Part shown: positions 1 to 8,961 of the stretch, piece by piece
Numbering within the stretch: the first letter of the stretch is position 1
Layout of the letters: each line of letters starts with the position of its first letter
Origin: SCUN01 sp964343975
GTDB lineage: Bacteria > Acidobacteriota > Vicinamibacteria > Vicinamibacterales > SCN-69-37
Reading direction: 5' to 3'
Assembly (NCBI GenBank): GCA_964343975.1
Contig: CAYFLU010000002.1
Coordinates: forward strand, 14,340 to 78,339
DNA length: 64,000 bases
Position numbers and translations under genes: made by a program
Notes under the pieces: generated by a model
What the model was told of the DNA's origin: nothing
The model's database searches: none
Seen by the model: only the letters and a program-made list of their open reading frames with translations

Positions 1-99
1 CGCGTCGTCGTGGGATGGCGCGGCGACTTCCTGAAACTCCAGGCTTGGCGGCCGTCACTTGGTGATCTCGCCGCGCAGCTCCCCGAGGCATACTTCTAG
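1..99 (+). CDS. C-terminal end of an unidentified protein (partial)
   Basis: Frame 1 is open from the window edge to a TAG at 97-99 and gives 32 residues ending in LPEAYF. The next gene starts 3 bases later, so this is very probably the tail of the preceding gene in the same operon. The fragment is too short to classify. The stretch VVVGWRGDFLKLQ loosely recalls the C-terminal barrel of formyltransferases, but that is only an impression. The rest of the gene lies upstream of the window. Confidence 0.55.
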   Translation, partial: RVVVGWRGDFLKLQAWRPSLGDLAAQLPEAYF

Positions 100-102
100 G
101 TC

Positions 103-789
103 ATGACGCCGACGGTCGGAGTGTTCTCGTTCGGGCGAGTGCAGAGCCAGCGCTGCGCCAACAAGATGCTGCGGCCGTTTGCCGGTACGACACTCGTCGA
201 CATCGCGCTGCAGAAGCTCCACGCGTTTACGCCGGCTGCCTTCTTCGCCGGACTCGAGCCGGTGTTCGCCGAGAAATGTGCACAGCACGCCGTGCCGTAC
301 GTGCCGCGGGATCCGCGGAGCGCCACGATCGACGAGCCGATTACGGACATCCTCTCGTTCCTGCGGGACGTGCCGTACTCGCATCTGCTCATCGTCAATG
401 CGTGTCTGCCGTTCCTGCGCGTGGAGACGATTCGCGGGTTTCTCGAGCAGTGCGCTGCGGGAGGGCATGCGCCGGCGTTCGCCGTGCAGCGCCGGCAGAA
501 CCATTTCATCAGCCTGGAGCATCGGCCCCTCAATTTTCCGGCCGACATGAAGACCATCAACAGCAAGACCGTGCAGCCCGTGCTCGAATTCGCGCACGCG
601 TTGTATTTCTTCGAGCGCGACTACTTCTTCACGCACGGGCGCTACTGGGATTGGGCCACGGTGCGGTTGCTCGAGGTCGCGGATCCCCGAGAGCTCGTCG
701 ACATCGACACGGAAGCGGACTTTGAGTTCGCAGAAGCACTGTGGCGCGGGACCGGCGGCACGTTTCGCCGGGCAGACGCCGCCCAATGA
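103..789 (+). CDS. NeuA/SpsF-like cytidylyltransferase (CMP-nonulosonate synthetase family)
   Basis: A protein of 228 residues predicted to activate a nonulosonic (sialic-acid-like) sugar as its CMP derivative in the cytoplasm. The N-terminal nucleotide-binding region has the family pattern R..S.R..NK.LRPFAG (residues about 12-28), followed by LVD. The C-terminus carries VDIDTEADFEFAEAL (about 200-214), the classic end motif of acylneuraminate cytidylyltransferases. The length matches single-domain family members. The N-terminal motif is closer to SpsF-type proteins than to the canonical IPARGGSK form, so the sugar is uncertain. A NeuB-like synthase follows directly, which supports a nonulosonate role. 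Confidence 0.8.
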   Translation: MTPTVGVFSFGRVQSQRCANKMLRPFAGTTLVDIALQKLHAFTPAAFFAGLEPVFAEKCAQHAVPYVPRDPRSATIDEPITDILSFLRDVPYSHLLIVNACLPFLRVETIRGFLEQCAAGGHAPAFAVQRRQNHFISLEHRPLNFPADMKTINSKTVQPVLEFAHALYFFERDYFFTHGRYWDWATVRLLEVADPRELVDIDTEADFEFAEALWRGTGGTFRRADAAQ

Positions 790-800
790 GGACCTCACGC

Positions 801-1514
801 ATGACCATCATCGCGGAAATCGGCATCAACCATAACGGCAGCATTCATCTCGCGCACGAGTTGATTCGTCAAGCGCGCCTGGTCGGCGCGGATGTGGCGA
901 AGTTCCAGTTCTACGATCCGTACAAGATCTTCGGCCCGTCCGGCTCGTATCCGAACGCCGACGCGCTGGCGCAGGCGTTGACCGTGCAGTTCGGACTCGA
1001 CGAAGCGCGTCAGCTCAAGGCGATGTGCGACGACGAAGGGATCGAGTTCATGGCGTCGGTGTTCGACCTCGAGCGCTTCGGCTGGGTCGAGTCGCTGGGT
1101 GTCCGCCGACACAAGATCGCGAGCCGCGCCGTCGAAAATGCCGAGCTCTGCCGCCAGATGCTCGCGACCGGCAAGGAAACGTTCGTCTCACTCGGGTTCT
1201 GGGAAGGCGCCGCCGTGCCGTTCGCGGCGGCGAATGCGCGGTATCTGCATTGCGTGCCGAAGTACCCCTGCGCGATGGCTGACGTGCACCTACCGGCCGC
1301 CTTCGCGGGCGCGCCCTATGTCGGGTTCAGCGATCACACGATCGGCATCGAAGCGGCGTTGATCGCCGTCGCCCGCGGCGCGACGGTCATCGAGAAGCAC
1401 TTCACGCTCAACAAGGGACTGGCCGGGCCCGACCACATCTGCAGTGCGACGCCCGCCGAACTGGCGGACCTCTGCAAGTACGCCCGCCTGATGGCCAAGG
1501 CGGTGCGGGTGTGA
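801..1514 (+). CDS. NeuB/SpsE-like nonulosonate synthase, without SAF domain
   Basis: A protein of 237 residues of the N-acetylneuraminate/legionaminate/pseudaminate synthase family, which condenses a hexose derivative with phosphoenolpyruvate. Visible motifs are AEIGINHNGS (5-14), KFQFY (34-38), GFSDHTIG (175-182) and IEKHFTLNK (197-205). The family is usually about 340-350 residues with a C-terminal antifreeze-like SAF domain; here the protein stops right after the TIM barrel. I chose ATG 801 because GAGGA lies about 8 bases upstream; the alternative ATG 786 overlaps the neuA stop. The next gene starts in the GTGA overlap at 1511. Confidence 0.82.
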   Translation: MTIIAEIGINHNGSIHLAHELIRQARLVGADVAKFQFYDPYKIFGPSGSYPNADALAQALTVQFGLDEARQLKAMCDDEGIEFMASVFDLERFGWVESLGVRRHKIASRAVENAELCRQMLATGKETFVSLGFWEGAAVPFAAANARYLHCVPKYPCAMADVHLPAAFAGAPYVGFSDHTIGIEAALIAVARGATVIEKHFTLNKGLAGPDHICSATPAELADLCKYARLMAKAVRV

Positions 1515-2134
1515 GAGGTCCCGACATCTCGGTCGTCGTCACGAATTACAACTACGCGACGTACATCCGTCGATGCCTGCGGTCGCTCCTCAATCAGGAC
1601 ATCGAACGCGGCCGCTACGAGATCATCGTGGTCGATGACCACAGCACCGACGACTCGTTGCAGGCGATCGCGGCATTCGTCGAAGCCGGTGACGTCAAGG
1701 TCGTGGTCAACAAGAAGAACCTGGGTGTGGGCGGGTCCTCTCGCGTCGGCGTTGATCACTCGCGTGGCAAGTATTTCGTGCGCGTCGACGCCGATGACTA
1801 CGTGCAGCCCGCCTTTCTCTCGATGCTCTACAACGTGCTGCGCTTCTGCCCGCAGTTCGCCGGCGTGTCCTGCGATTACTTCCTCACCGACAACAACGAG
1901 CGCGTGCTCTCGGTCGAGAAGTTCGAGGAGAACGGGTTGGCGTGCGGCCTGATGCTCCGTACGTCGTATCTCGAGATCATCGGTTCCTACAACCAGAAGC
2001 GGAAAGTGTTCGAGGACCGCGACCTGTTCAGCCGGATAGATCGGTCCAAGATCTTCCATTTGCCGGTGCCCCTTTACAACTACGTCAAGCACGGCCAGTC
2101 CCTGACGGATCGCGTTGCCACACGCCGCCGCTGA
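1511..2134 (+). CDS. Family 2 glycosyltransferase (short)
   Basis: A protein of 207 residues with a GT-A fold. The N-terminus has ISVVVTNYNYATYIRRCL and IIVVDDHSTDDS, typical of GT2, and the metal-binding DxD-like motif is RVDADDYV (about residues 94-101). It starts with GTG in a GTGA overlap with the NeuB-like gene, so translation is probably coupled. It has no membrane segments and is near the lower size limit for GT2, with a short acceptor domain. Its position next to NeuA/NeuB-like genes suggests a role in the same glycan, but the donor sugar cannot be predicted. Confidence 0.85.
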   Translation: MRGPDISVVVTNYNYATYIRRCLRSLLNQDIERGRYEIIVVDDHSTDDSLQAIAAFVEAGDVKVVVNKKNLGVGGSSRVGVDHSRGKYFVRVDADDYVQPAFLSMLYNVLRFCPQFAGVSCDYFLTDNNERVLSVEKFEENGLACGLMLRTSYLEIIGSYNQKRKVFEDRDLFSRIDRSKIFHLPVPLYNYVKHGQSLTDRVATRRR

Positions 2135-3983
2135 ATCGGGTGTCACCCCCCAGACCGGCGTTTTTCGCTGGCTGATTGACCGCTACGCGCGACAGCACGG
2201 TCGCGCGCTGGTGGGCCTGTCGCTGCTCACGCTGGGTGGCAACTTGCTCATGGTGCTGCAGCCCGCCATCCTGGCCGGTCTGCTGTCCAGCTTGTCGGGG
2301 CCCGCGGCGGCGCCGCCCACCGGGACGTCGTGGCTCAACCTCAACTACCTCGGCGCGCGGGTCACACACGCCGTCCTCGGAGACGCGGCGGCTGGCGCGT
2401 CAGTCGCCACGCTCTTCGGCGTCCTGTTTGTCGTCCATGCGGTGGCCGTGGCCGGCGCGACATATCTGGCCGACTACGGCGCCGCCTGGTTACGCGCGCG
2501 CTACGCACGACTGATCCAGCTCGACCTGCTCACGCATCTGCTGCATCAGGATGTCGCGTTCTTCAGCCGCGAGAAGGCCGGAGAGTTGATTGCGCGCGTC
2601 ACGACCGACGCCAACAACACGGCCACGGCCCTCGGCCCGCTGATTCGCAGCCTGATCCACCACAACGTCCAGATCGTCATCTACGCGGCCTATCTGCTGA
2701 ACACGAGTGTCTGGCTGACGGTGGGGTCGTTCGTGCTGCTCGGCGTGCAGTTCGGTATCACGCAGGTGCTGAAGCAACCGATCCGCCGGCTCACGCGCGA
2801 GGAGACGGATGGCCATGCCCAGTTGATCAGCGCCGTGCAGGAGTCGCTGACCAGTGTCCGCGTCACCAAGTCGTTCGGTGCCGAGCGCTACGAGCTGCGC
2901 AAGCTGGCCGAAACCATCGGCCGTGTCGCCGAGGCCGGTTTGCGCAAAGGGCGCGTCGAGAAGATCGAGGCGCCGGCGCGCGCGATTCTCGATTCACTGG
3001 CCATGCTGGGCATCTTCCTCATCGCCATGGTGCAGGTGCAGCGCGGGACGCTCAGTTTCCAGGGATTGCTGCTCTTCACCTACGTGGGCAAGCAGCTGAT
3101 CGCCCCGATCAACAACTCGGCCACGTCGGTGCTCTGGATTGAAGCCACGCGCGCAGCCTACGGGCGGATCAGCGAGTTGCTCGCCGAGCGCCCCGCTATT
3201 GTGGACGGCCCCGTGGTCAAGCAGACGTTCGAACAGGGGCTCGCGCTCGAACACGTGACGTTTGCGTACCATGACACACCCGCGCTCGACGCCGTGTCGC
3301 TGGAGATTCGCAAAGGCGAATTCGTGGCGATCGTCGGGCCGAGCGGCGCCGGGAAGTCGACCCTGGCGGACCTGGTGTTGCGGCTGCGTGATCCGCAGCG
3401 CGGCATGGTGCGCATCGATGGCGTCGATCTGCGCACGCTGCGGCAGAGTGAATACCGACGCTTGTTCGGGGTCGTGTCGCAAGAGACCCTGTTGTTCCAT
3501 GACACGGTGCGCGCGAATATCCGGTTCGGCCGCGACGAGGTCACCGACGACATGATCGAGCAGGCGGCCACCGTCGCCTACGCGCGCGACTTCATCGCCA
3601 GGCTGCCGCAGGGATACGACACCGTGGTCGGAGACCGTGGCGTCCGCTTATCGGGCGGGGAGCGGCAGCGGCTCGCGATTGCGCGCGCGGTCGCCCACAA
3701 TCCCCAGATCCTGTTGCTCGATGAAGCGACGAGTGCGCTCGATTCCGAGTCCGAACGGTTCGTACAACAGGCCATCAACCGCATCGTCGAGCACACGACC
3801 GCCATAGTCATTGCCCATCGGTTGTCGACCGTGATGCATGCCGACCGCATCGTGGTGTTGAACCACGGTCGCATCGAGGCGATCGGTCGGCACCAAGAGT
3901 TGTTGTCCGCCAGCGAGACCTACCGCCGGTTCTGCCAGTTGCAGTTCGATCCGGCCGCCCTCCAAGGAGCACAGAATGCTTGA
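2115..3983 (+). CDS. ABC transporter, fused permease and ATPase (MsbA/PglK-like lipid-glycan exporter)
   Basis: A half-transporter of 622 residues. The N-terminal part (about 30-330) is an exporter-type membrane domain with several hydrophobic segments. The C-terminal ATPase (about 375-610) has Walker A GPSGAGKST, signature LSGGERQR, Walker B ILLLDEATSALD and the H-loop IAHRLST. Proteins of this architecture flip lipids or, like PglK, lipid-linked oligosaccharides. No Wzx-type flippase is seen in the window, so this is the best candidate for moving the finished glycan across the inner membrane. The start is probably TTG 2115, overlapping the GT2 gene by 20 bases, because no better in-frame start exists before the first helix. 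Confidence 0.87.
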   Translation: MPHAAAESGVTPQTGVFRWLIDRYARQHGRALVGLSLLTLGGNLLMVLQPAILAGLLSSLSGPAAAPPTGTSWLNLNYLGARVTHAVLGDAAAGASVATLFGVLFVVHAVAVAGATYLADYGAAWLRARYARLIQLDLLTHLLHQDVAFFSREKAGELIARVTTDANNTATALGPLIRSLIHHNVQIVIYAAYLLNTSVWLTVGSFVLLGVQFGITQVLKQPIRRLTREETDGHAQLISAVQESLTSVRVTKSFGAERYELRKLAETIGRVAEAGLRKGRVEKIEAPARAILDSLAMLGIFLIAMVQVQRGTLSFQGLLLFTYVGKQLIAPINNSATSVLWIEATRAAYGRISELLAERPAIVDGPVVKQTFEQGLALEHVTFAYHDTPALDAVSLEIRKGEFVAIVGPSGAGKSTLADLVLRLRDPQRGMVRIDGVDLRTLRQSEYRRLFGVVSQETLLFHDTVRANIRFGRDEVTDDMIEQAATVAYARDFIARLPQGYDTVVGDRGVRLSGGERQRLAIARAVAHNPQILLLDEATSALDSESERFVQQAINRIVEHTTAIVIAHRLSTVMHADRIVVLNHGRIEAIGRHQELLSASETYRRFCQLQFDPAALQGAQNA

Positions 3984-4794
3984 GCGCGTCATTCGCAAAG
4001 GCACGGACGCCGCGGAATTGCTGGCGTGCATGCGCGAGTTCGGGATCTGCGTGGTCCCGGGGTACTACGCATCGTCGTTCGTCGACACGATTCGAGAGGC
4101 GTGCGTGGCGCGCATCGACGAACCGGGCGACATGAACTATCCGGATGGCTCGTACAAGCGATTCGACGCGTATCAGGGCTCCGCGGCGGCCGCCAATGAA
4201 CGCATCTACCACATCGATTGTTTCAGCGACGAGGCCGCACGCTTCCGACATGATCCGATCCTGAATACGGTGGGGTCCGAGTACTACGGAGACCCGCACT
4301 CCGTCCATTTGTGCCTGTACGAACGTCATCGACCCCATCCGGTGCCGGTGCGCGGATTCCACGTCGATACGTTCGAGACGTCGACGTACAAAGTGATGCT
4401 GTATCTCAGCGACGTCGAAGAGAAGGATGGCCCGACGTCCTATCTCATCGGCACGCACACGGACGACGAGCTGCGGCGCATGAAGGAGAACGTGTGGGGA
4501 CCGGCCGTCAGTCCGGGTGACCCTTCCGGGACGAAGCACCCGACGAATTTCACGGACGAGGAGCTGGGGGATCGGCTGCAGCGCCACGTGAAGGTCGTTG
4601 GGCCGCGCGGCACGATCGTGCTCTTCGACACCTTCGGCGTGCACAAAGGCATGCCCCCGATGGCCGGCGGTGAGCGGCACGTGCTCGTGAACTACTACCG
4701 CAAGGGCGCGGATCTGCCGCGCTCGAACTTCGGATTTGATGTGAAGGCCGACCATCAGCGTTACGCGGTCGACTACAAGAAGTACAAGGCCTGA
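3976..4794 (+). CDS. Phytanoyl-CoA dioxygenase (PhyH) family protein
   Basis: A protein of 272 residues of the Fe(II)/2-oxoglutarate-dependent PhyH family. The facial triad can be read: H129 and D131 in RGFHVDTF, and H223 in FDTFGVHKGM. R234 in GGERHVL is placed to bind 2-oxoglutarate. The family hydroxylates or epimerises very varied substrates, and members inside polysaccharide loci probably oxidise a sugar or a lipid part. It overlaps the ABC transporter gene by 8 bases. All catalytic residues are present, so the enzyme is probably active; the substrate is unknown. Confidence 0.83.
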   Translation: MLERVIRKGTDAAELLACMREFGICVVPGYYASSFVDTIREACVARIDEPGDMNYPDGSYKRFDAYQGSAAAANERIYHIDCFSDEAARFRHDPILNTVGSEYYGDPHSVHLCLYERHRPHPVPVRGFHVDTFETSTYKVMLYLSDVEEKDGPTSYLIGTHTDDELRRMKENVWGPAVSPGDPSGTKHPTNFTDEELGDRLQRHVKVVGPRGTIVLFDTFGVHKGMPPMAGGERHVLVNYYRKGADLPRSNFGFDVKADHQRYAVDYKKYKA

Positions 4795-4822
4795 CGATGA
4801 TCGTGCGTGCGAGGGCCGTGGC

Positions 4823-6370
4823 GTGATCGGGTGGCTGTCCCGGCGGTGGGTGCGGCGGGCATTGGCATTGGCGCCGCTGCCGCTGCTCATCCTGTGGCAA
4901 CTGTCGCTACTGCGGTCGGATCTCCCCAATACCCACAAGATGCGAATCAGTGGCCTGCATTCGCAGGATCGATTCGTGTATTTCCTGTTCTACAAGAACC
5001 TGTTCCCGGTCGCGACGCTGGAGTCCGGGCGCGATTACTACTTCTATTACTCGAACGATGCGCCGCCGAAGGAACCCAATCACCTGACGTATTCGCCCGA
5101 GGCGGCCGACCGCAGTCTCGTCGAGCACGGCGATGCCCTCGTCCAAGAGTGGGGCCACACCATGCGGTGGGGCAACTTTCTGGAGACGTACCTGTATCTC
5201 TTCGACGCCTGGCGACTCGGATCGCCGGAACTCGCCGAGACGCGTCTGTTCAACGCGCTGATGTTTCTTCTGGCGCTCTCCGTCGTCTACGTGGCGTTCT
5301 GGGCGTGTGAGCACACCGTGCTGGGCGCCGCGCTCTTCGTCCTCGTGGGCTCCGACCCGGCACAACTCTTTGCCGCCTATCGGGAAGAGAACGTGAAGTC
5401 GTGGCCGATCACGGTGGCGTGCCTCGCGCTGGCGCTCGTCGCGCCGCTGGTGACCGGACGCCGTTGGCCGACGTGGGCCCGGGCCGGCATCGCGTGCGGT
5501 GCGGGTCTTCTGTGTGCGACGTCGTATCAGATTCGGTCTGAAACGGCGGCGCCGCTGCTGGGAGTCATCATCGTGTTGCTGACGGCGGCCGGTGCGAGTC
5601 GACGATCGCGCCTCGTGACGGCCGCGCTGTCGCTGGTCGTATTCGTGATCGGCTTGCAGGCCTGGCAGGCGTTCTTCTCGCACAAGATCGCTGAATCGAC
5701 CGCGGTCGTGACGAAGGCCGGTGGCCATCCGTATCCGGGGCCGTGGGCCAACGCCCACAACCTGTGGACGATCGTGTTCGTCGGGCTCGGGGACTTCGAC
5801 ACCAAGTACGGCTATGAAGCCTCCGACAACTCGGCCGTGGCCTACGCCGAGCCCGCGCTGCGGGCCCGCTACGGCACGCCACTGCCGTGGTGGTGGGGCA
5901 TGTCCCGCGAGCACCAGCCGCGGATCGATGCCGATTTCTACGATGCCGCGCATCTCTACTACCGCGCGCCGTTCGAAGCGCCACACGTACAGGAGCTCCT
6001 CCGCGACAAGGTGCTCCACGACATCACGCACGACCCGAAGTGGTACGCCGTCATTCTCGCGAAACGGACGTGGCGCATTCTGTCAGAGACCACACCCGTG
6101 CAGTGGTACGCGCGGCTCGGGACACAAGTGCGCGTGCCCTTCCACGGGCTCGTGGCGCTGCTCGTGATCGTCATCGCGGCGTGGCGCCGAGAGGCGACCG
6201 CGCTTCGCGTGATGGCGATGGGGGCGCCGTTGTCGTTCATCGCGCTCGGCATCTCGACGGCCGGGAACTTCGCGTATCTCGGGATCTACCATCTCTGCGC
6301 GGCGGCCATCGTCGTGTGGTGGGCGAGCCGCTTCCTCGTGGCCCGATTCCAGGCACCGCAGCATGCGTGA
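4823..6370 (+). CDS. Multi-membrane protein, possible GT-C-type glycosyltransferase
   Basis: A protein of 515 residues. One N-terminal hydrophobic helix (about 13-30) is followed by a large polar loop (about 31-140) rich in aromatics, then several hydrophobic segments and a second polar loop (about 295-410). This layout of a long first loop plus many helices resembles polyprenyl-phosphate-dependent GT-C enzymes, but I see no clear DExxY-type motif, so the function is open. GTG 4823 is used. A nine-codon frame from ATG 4797 ends at 4826 and overlaps this start, and may couple translation to the upstream gene 28 bases away. Downstream overlap is 8 bases. Confidence 0.7.
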   Translation: MIGWLSRRWVRRALALAPLPLLILWQLSLLRSDLPNTHKMRISGLHSQDRFVYFLFYKNLFPVATLESGRDYYFYYSNDAPPKEPNHLTYSPEAADRSLVEHGDALVQEWGHTMRWGNFLETYLYLFDAWRLGSPELAETRLFNALMFLLALSVVYVAFWACEHTVLGAALFVLVGSDPAQLFAAYREENVKSWPITVACLALALVAPLVTGRRWPTWARAGIACGAGLLCATSYQIRSETAAPLLGVIIVLLTAAGASRRSRLVTAALSLVVFVIGLQAWQAFFSHKIAESTAVVTKAGGHPYPGPWANAHNLWTIVFVGLGDFDTKYGYEASDNSAVAYAEPALRARYGTPLPWWWGMSREHQPRIDADFYDAAHLYYRAPFEAPHVQELLRDKVLHDITHDPKWYAVILAKRTWRILSETTPVQWYARLGTQVRVPFHGLVALLVIVIAAWRREATALRVMAMGAPLSFIALGISTAGNFAYLGIYHLCAAAIVVWWASRFLVARFQAPQHA

Positions 6371-7184
6371 GGCGTGGCTGCGCGCGGCATTGGCGTGGAC
6401 CGAAGCGCGGCTCGAGCGTCCGTTCGACACGACCCCATTCTGCGCGGCACCCCTGGCCGCACCTGAGGACTACCGGCGCCGATGGGAATCGGCGAGAGCG
6501 ATCGAGTACCCGGAAGTCGACCGCTGGGAACGTGAGTGGGGGGTCGCCATCGACCGCACGTGGCTCGACGCGTTGGCCCTGCCGACGCAGATCACCATCA
6601 AAGCGTCCGAGTTGTGTTATCAGCACGGCCGTTTGCTCTATGCGCTGGCGCGTCGCGCGGCGCAGCGTGTGACCGACGGGCGCGTGACCATCGTCGAGAC
6701 CGGCACGGCGCGCGGGTTCTCGGCGTTGTGCATGACGAAAGGGCTCGCGGATGCCGGCGCGTCGGGACTCGTCATGACCGTCGACGTGCTGCCGCACGAC
6801 CGCCCGATCTACTGGAACTGCTATCGCGACGCCGAAGGGCGTCGGACGCGCGCGCAGTTGCTCGAGGCCTACCGCGACCTGCTCGAGCGCTACGTCGTGT
6901 TTCTCCGAGGCGACAGCCCTCGCGTGTTGGCGCGGGTGTCGGTGCCACGCGTGCATCTGGCGGTACTCGACAGCGTGCACACCTACGAGCATGTGCAAGC
7001 GGAGTGGGCCGCACTCCATGGACGTCAACAGGCGGGCGACGTGCTCTTCTTCGACGATTACACGCCGGAGCAGTACCCCGGCGTCGTGCAAGCCGCCGAC
7101 GAGATTTGCGCGCGAGGCGGCTACGTGCCGACGGTCATCACCGCGGCGGCGCGCCGACGATATCTGGTGGCCGAGAAACGGTGA
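6363..7184 (+). CDS. Class I SAM-dependent methyltransferase (Methyltransf_24-like)
   Basis: A protein of 273 residues. Motif I is read as VETGTARGFSALCM (about 109-122), followed by VMTVDVLPH, and a later acidic motif is AVLDSVHTYEHV. The pair DVLFFDDYTPEQYPGV is typical of the Methyltransf_24 group (TylF/MycE and cephalosporin-hydroxylase-like), which often methylate sugar hydroxyls or act in polysaccharide loci. The N-terminal 60 residues are a family-variable extension. ATG 6363 overlaps the membrane-protein gene by 8 bases. The target is probably a glycan hydroxyl, but that is inferred only from context. Confidence 0.75.
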   Translation: MREAWLRAALAWTEARLERPFDTTPFCAAPLAAPEDYRRRWESARAIEYPEVDRWEREWGVAIDRTWLDALALPTQITIKASELCYQHGRLLYALARRAAQRVTDGRVTIVETGTARGFSALCMTKGLADAGASGLVMTVDVLPHDRPIYWNCYRDAEGRRTRAQLLEAYRDLLERYVVFLRGDSPRVLARVSVPRVHLAVLDSVHTYEHVQAEWAALHGRQQAGDVLFFDDYTPEQYPGVVQAADEICARGGYVPTVITAAARRRYLVAEKR

Positions 7185-8272
7185 TGACAGCGGCGGCGAA
7201 CGGGATCTGGCGTGCGCTGGCGACGCTGACGCCGGGAGCGCCGGGCCGGTTCCTCACCGTCATCGGGGATCAGTCCGGTTGGGTTCTCGATCATGAGGCT
7301 CGACAGGTCGGCGCGCTGTTGCGCCGGCAGGGTGTCAGTGTTCGTGAGGCGCGGACGCCGTGGCCGAACCAGCCGGCGTTCTTCGCGGCCCGTGAGCAGG
7401 CCTTGCACCAGCTCGAGCGCTGGCAGGCGATGCGCGTGCCAGTGTGTTTTCCCTACTACCACGGCTACCCCGGCGACGGGGATCGCGCGTTCGACGCGAC
7501 CTATGCCCAACTCGTGCGAGGGCATCGGCACGTCGCGCGAATCCAAGTCACGCACGCCCGGATGCACGAGGCGGTATTGGCGTCGGGAATTGACGCGTCC
7601 AAAGTGCATCGCATCGCCATCGGCGTCGATACGACGGCGTTCACGTTGCCCGGCCCCGGCGTCCGCGAGACCGTGCGCGCGAGGTTAGGCGTTCCCGCCT
7701 CCGCCGTCGTCGTCGGGTCCTTCCAGAAAGATGGAAACGGGTGGGGCGAAGGCCTCGAGCCGAAACGGGTGAAGGCCCCGGAGATCCTCGTGGCCGCGAT
7801 TGTCGAATTGCACGCCCGCATACCTGAACTCTGGGTGTTGTTGTCCGGGCCCGCGCGCGGCTACGTCATGCGCGCCCTGTCAGAGGCTGGGGTTCCGTTC
7901 GTGTATGCGGGCGCCGGCGAGATCGATGTGCCGTCGCTGTATCACGCCATCGACGTGTACCTCGTGTCGTCGCGTCAGGAGGGCGGGCCGAAAGCCGTGC
8001 TCGAGAGCATGGCGTCGGGCATTCCTATCGTCAGTACTCGAGTCGGGCAAGCGACGGCCGTGATTGAGGATGGCCTCACCGGGTTTCTCGTGGACATCGA
8101 CGACGCGGAGGCGCTGGCGGAGGCCGGAAGGCGAGCCCTCGATGCGACGTGGCAGCGTACGGCGATTCCTGCCGCACGTGCCGTTGCCGAGCGTCATGAC
8201 TACGCCAATCAGACACCGCAGTGGCTCGCATTCTTCGACGGGTTGGTCGCGCGGGACGGAGCATACCGATGA
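7184..8272 (+). CDS. Family 4 glycosyltransferase
   Basis: A protein of 362 residues of the GT-B fold. The C-terminal half has the donor-binding pattern of GT4: VYLVSSRQEGGPKAVLESMA with E-x7-E spacing, then GIPIVSTRVGQATAVIEDG and GFLVDIDD. The N-terminal half has the weaker acceptor-side fold with FPYYHGYPGDGD. ATG 7184 shares one base with the previous stop (TGATG). Although this frame stays open far upstream, the upstream part is out of frame with the methyltransferase and is not translated sequence. It ends in an ATGA overlap with the next gene. Confidence 0.87.
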   Translation: MTAAANGIWRALATLTPGAPGRFLTVIGDQSGWVLDHEARQVGALLRRQGVSVREARTPWPNQPAFFAAREQALHQLERWQAMRVPVCFPYYHGYPGDGDRAFDATYAQLVRGHRHVARIQVTHARMHEAVLASGIDASKVHRIAIGVDTTAFTLPGPGVRETVRARLGVPASAVVVGSFQKDGNGWGEGLEPKRVKAPEILVAAIVELHARIPELWVLLSGPARGYVMRALSEAGVPFVYAGAGEIDVPSLYHAIDVYLVSSRQEGGPKAVLESMASGIPIVSTRVGQATAVIEDGLTGFLVDIDDAEALAEAGRRALDATWQRTAIPAARAVAERHDYANQTPQWLAFFDGLVARDGAYR

Positions 8273-8961
8273 AGTTGTTTCCAGGCGACATGCAGAGTCG
8301 CGACGAGTACAAGTCCACGCAGATCGCGCGGTCGCAGCGGAAGTTTGGGTACTGCAAAGTCTCCGTGCACGACGTGTGCAAGTATGCGGATCTGGTGCGC
8401 GGCCTCGATGGAACGCGCGCGTCGTTGCCCGGTCCCGTGCTGTGCCTCGGTACGCGCAACGGGCGTGAAGTCGACCTGTTCCGGTCGCAGTGGTTCGGCC
8501 CTCGTGCCGTGGCCGCGGGCGTGCGGGTCACCGAGATCTATAGCCAGTCGTTTCGGAGCCGACTGCCGGTCCTTGAAGGTATCGGCCGGTCGGACCGCAA
8601 CGATCTCTCGCCGCGGTCCGTCATTGGCGTCGAACTCAATCCTCAGGCCGAGCGACGTGACATCTGGATCGGGTCATTCGACGAGATGCCGACCGAATGG
8701 TCGGCGTCGTTCCCCGTGATCTACTCGAACTCGTTCGATCAGTCGCAGGATCCGGAGCGGACGGCGGCTGAATGGAAGCGCGTGCTGCGGCCCGGCGGCA
8801 TCCTGATCTTCTGCTTCACCAACGGTGCGAAGCCGACCGTGGCCGATCGCGTTGGAGACATCACCAAAGAGGACGTCCTCGCCTTGTTTGGTGGGCGCCT
8901 GCTGCACTTCGCGGATCGCGGCAGCCGCAACGGCTACACCGAGGTCATCCTGCAACGGTGA
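8269..8961 (+). CDS. Methyltransferase-like protein
   Basis: A protein of 230 residues with a class I methyltransferase layout. The motif I position reads VLCLGTRNGREVDLF, a loose form of VLDxGxGxG. VIYSNSFDQSQDP sits where motif IV is expected, and EWKRVLRPGGILIFCF is the usual post-motif (VLRPGG). The N-terminus (MKLFPGDMQSRDEYKSTQI) is family-specific. The weak motif I leaves some doubt that it binds SAM normally. ATG 8269 overlaps the preceding GT4 stop by 4 bases, and it ends in a TGATG overlap with the next GT2. Confidence 0.65.
   Translation: MKLFPGDMQSRDEYKSTQIARSQRKFGYCKVSVHDVCKYADLVRGLDGTRASLPGPVLCLGTRNGREVDLFRSQWFGPRAVAAGVRVTEIYSQSFRSRLPVLEGIGRSDRNDLSPRSVIGVELNPQAERRDIWIGSFDEMPTEWSASFPVIYSNSFDQSQDPERTAAEWKRVLRPGGILIFCFTNGAKPTVADRVGDITKEDVLALFGGRLLHFADRGSRNGYTEVILQR

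Noticed and set aside
1512..1600. A frameshift that would hide the missing SAF domain of the NeuB-like protein
   Set aside because: The sequence after the stop encodes a normal GT2 N-terminus in another frame and no frame shows SAF-like sequence.
3808..4938. A long open frame on the minus strand (376 codons) over the ABC transporter and dioxygenase genes
   Set aside because: It is the antisense shadow of two well-supported plus-strand genes in high-GC DNA; its product is rich in Arg and His without any domain.
4907..6031. A long minus-strand open frame (374 codons) opposite the membrane protein gene
   Set aside because: Same reason: composition is typical of a shadow frame, and the plus strand shows clear hydrophobic segments.
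6536..7183. A far upstream start for the GT4 gene at 7184, giving a longer protein
   Set aside because: The extension is Arg-rich and out of frame with the methyltransferase gene that truly occupies this stretch; ATG 7184 in TGATG is the natural start.
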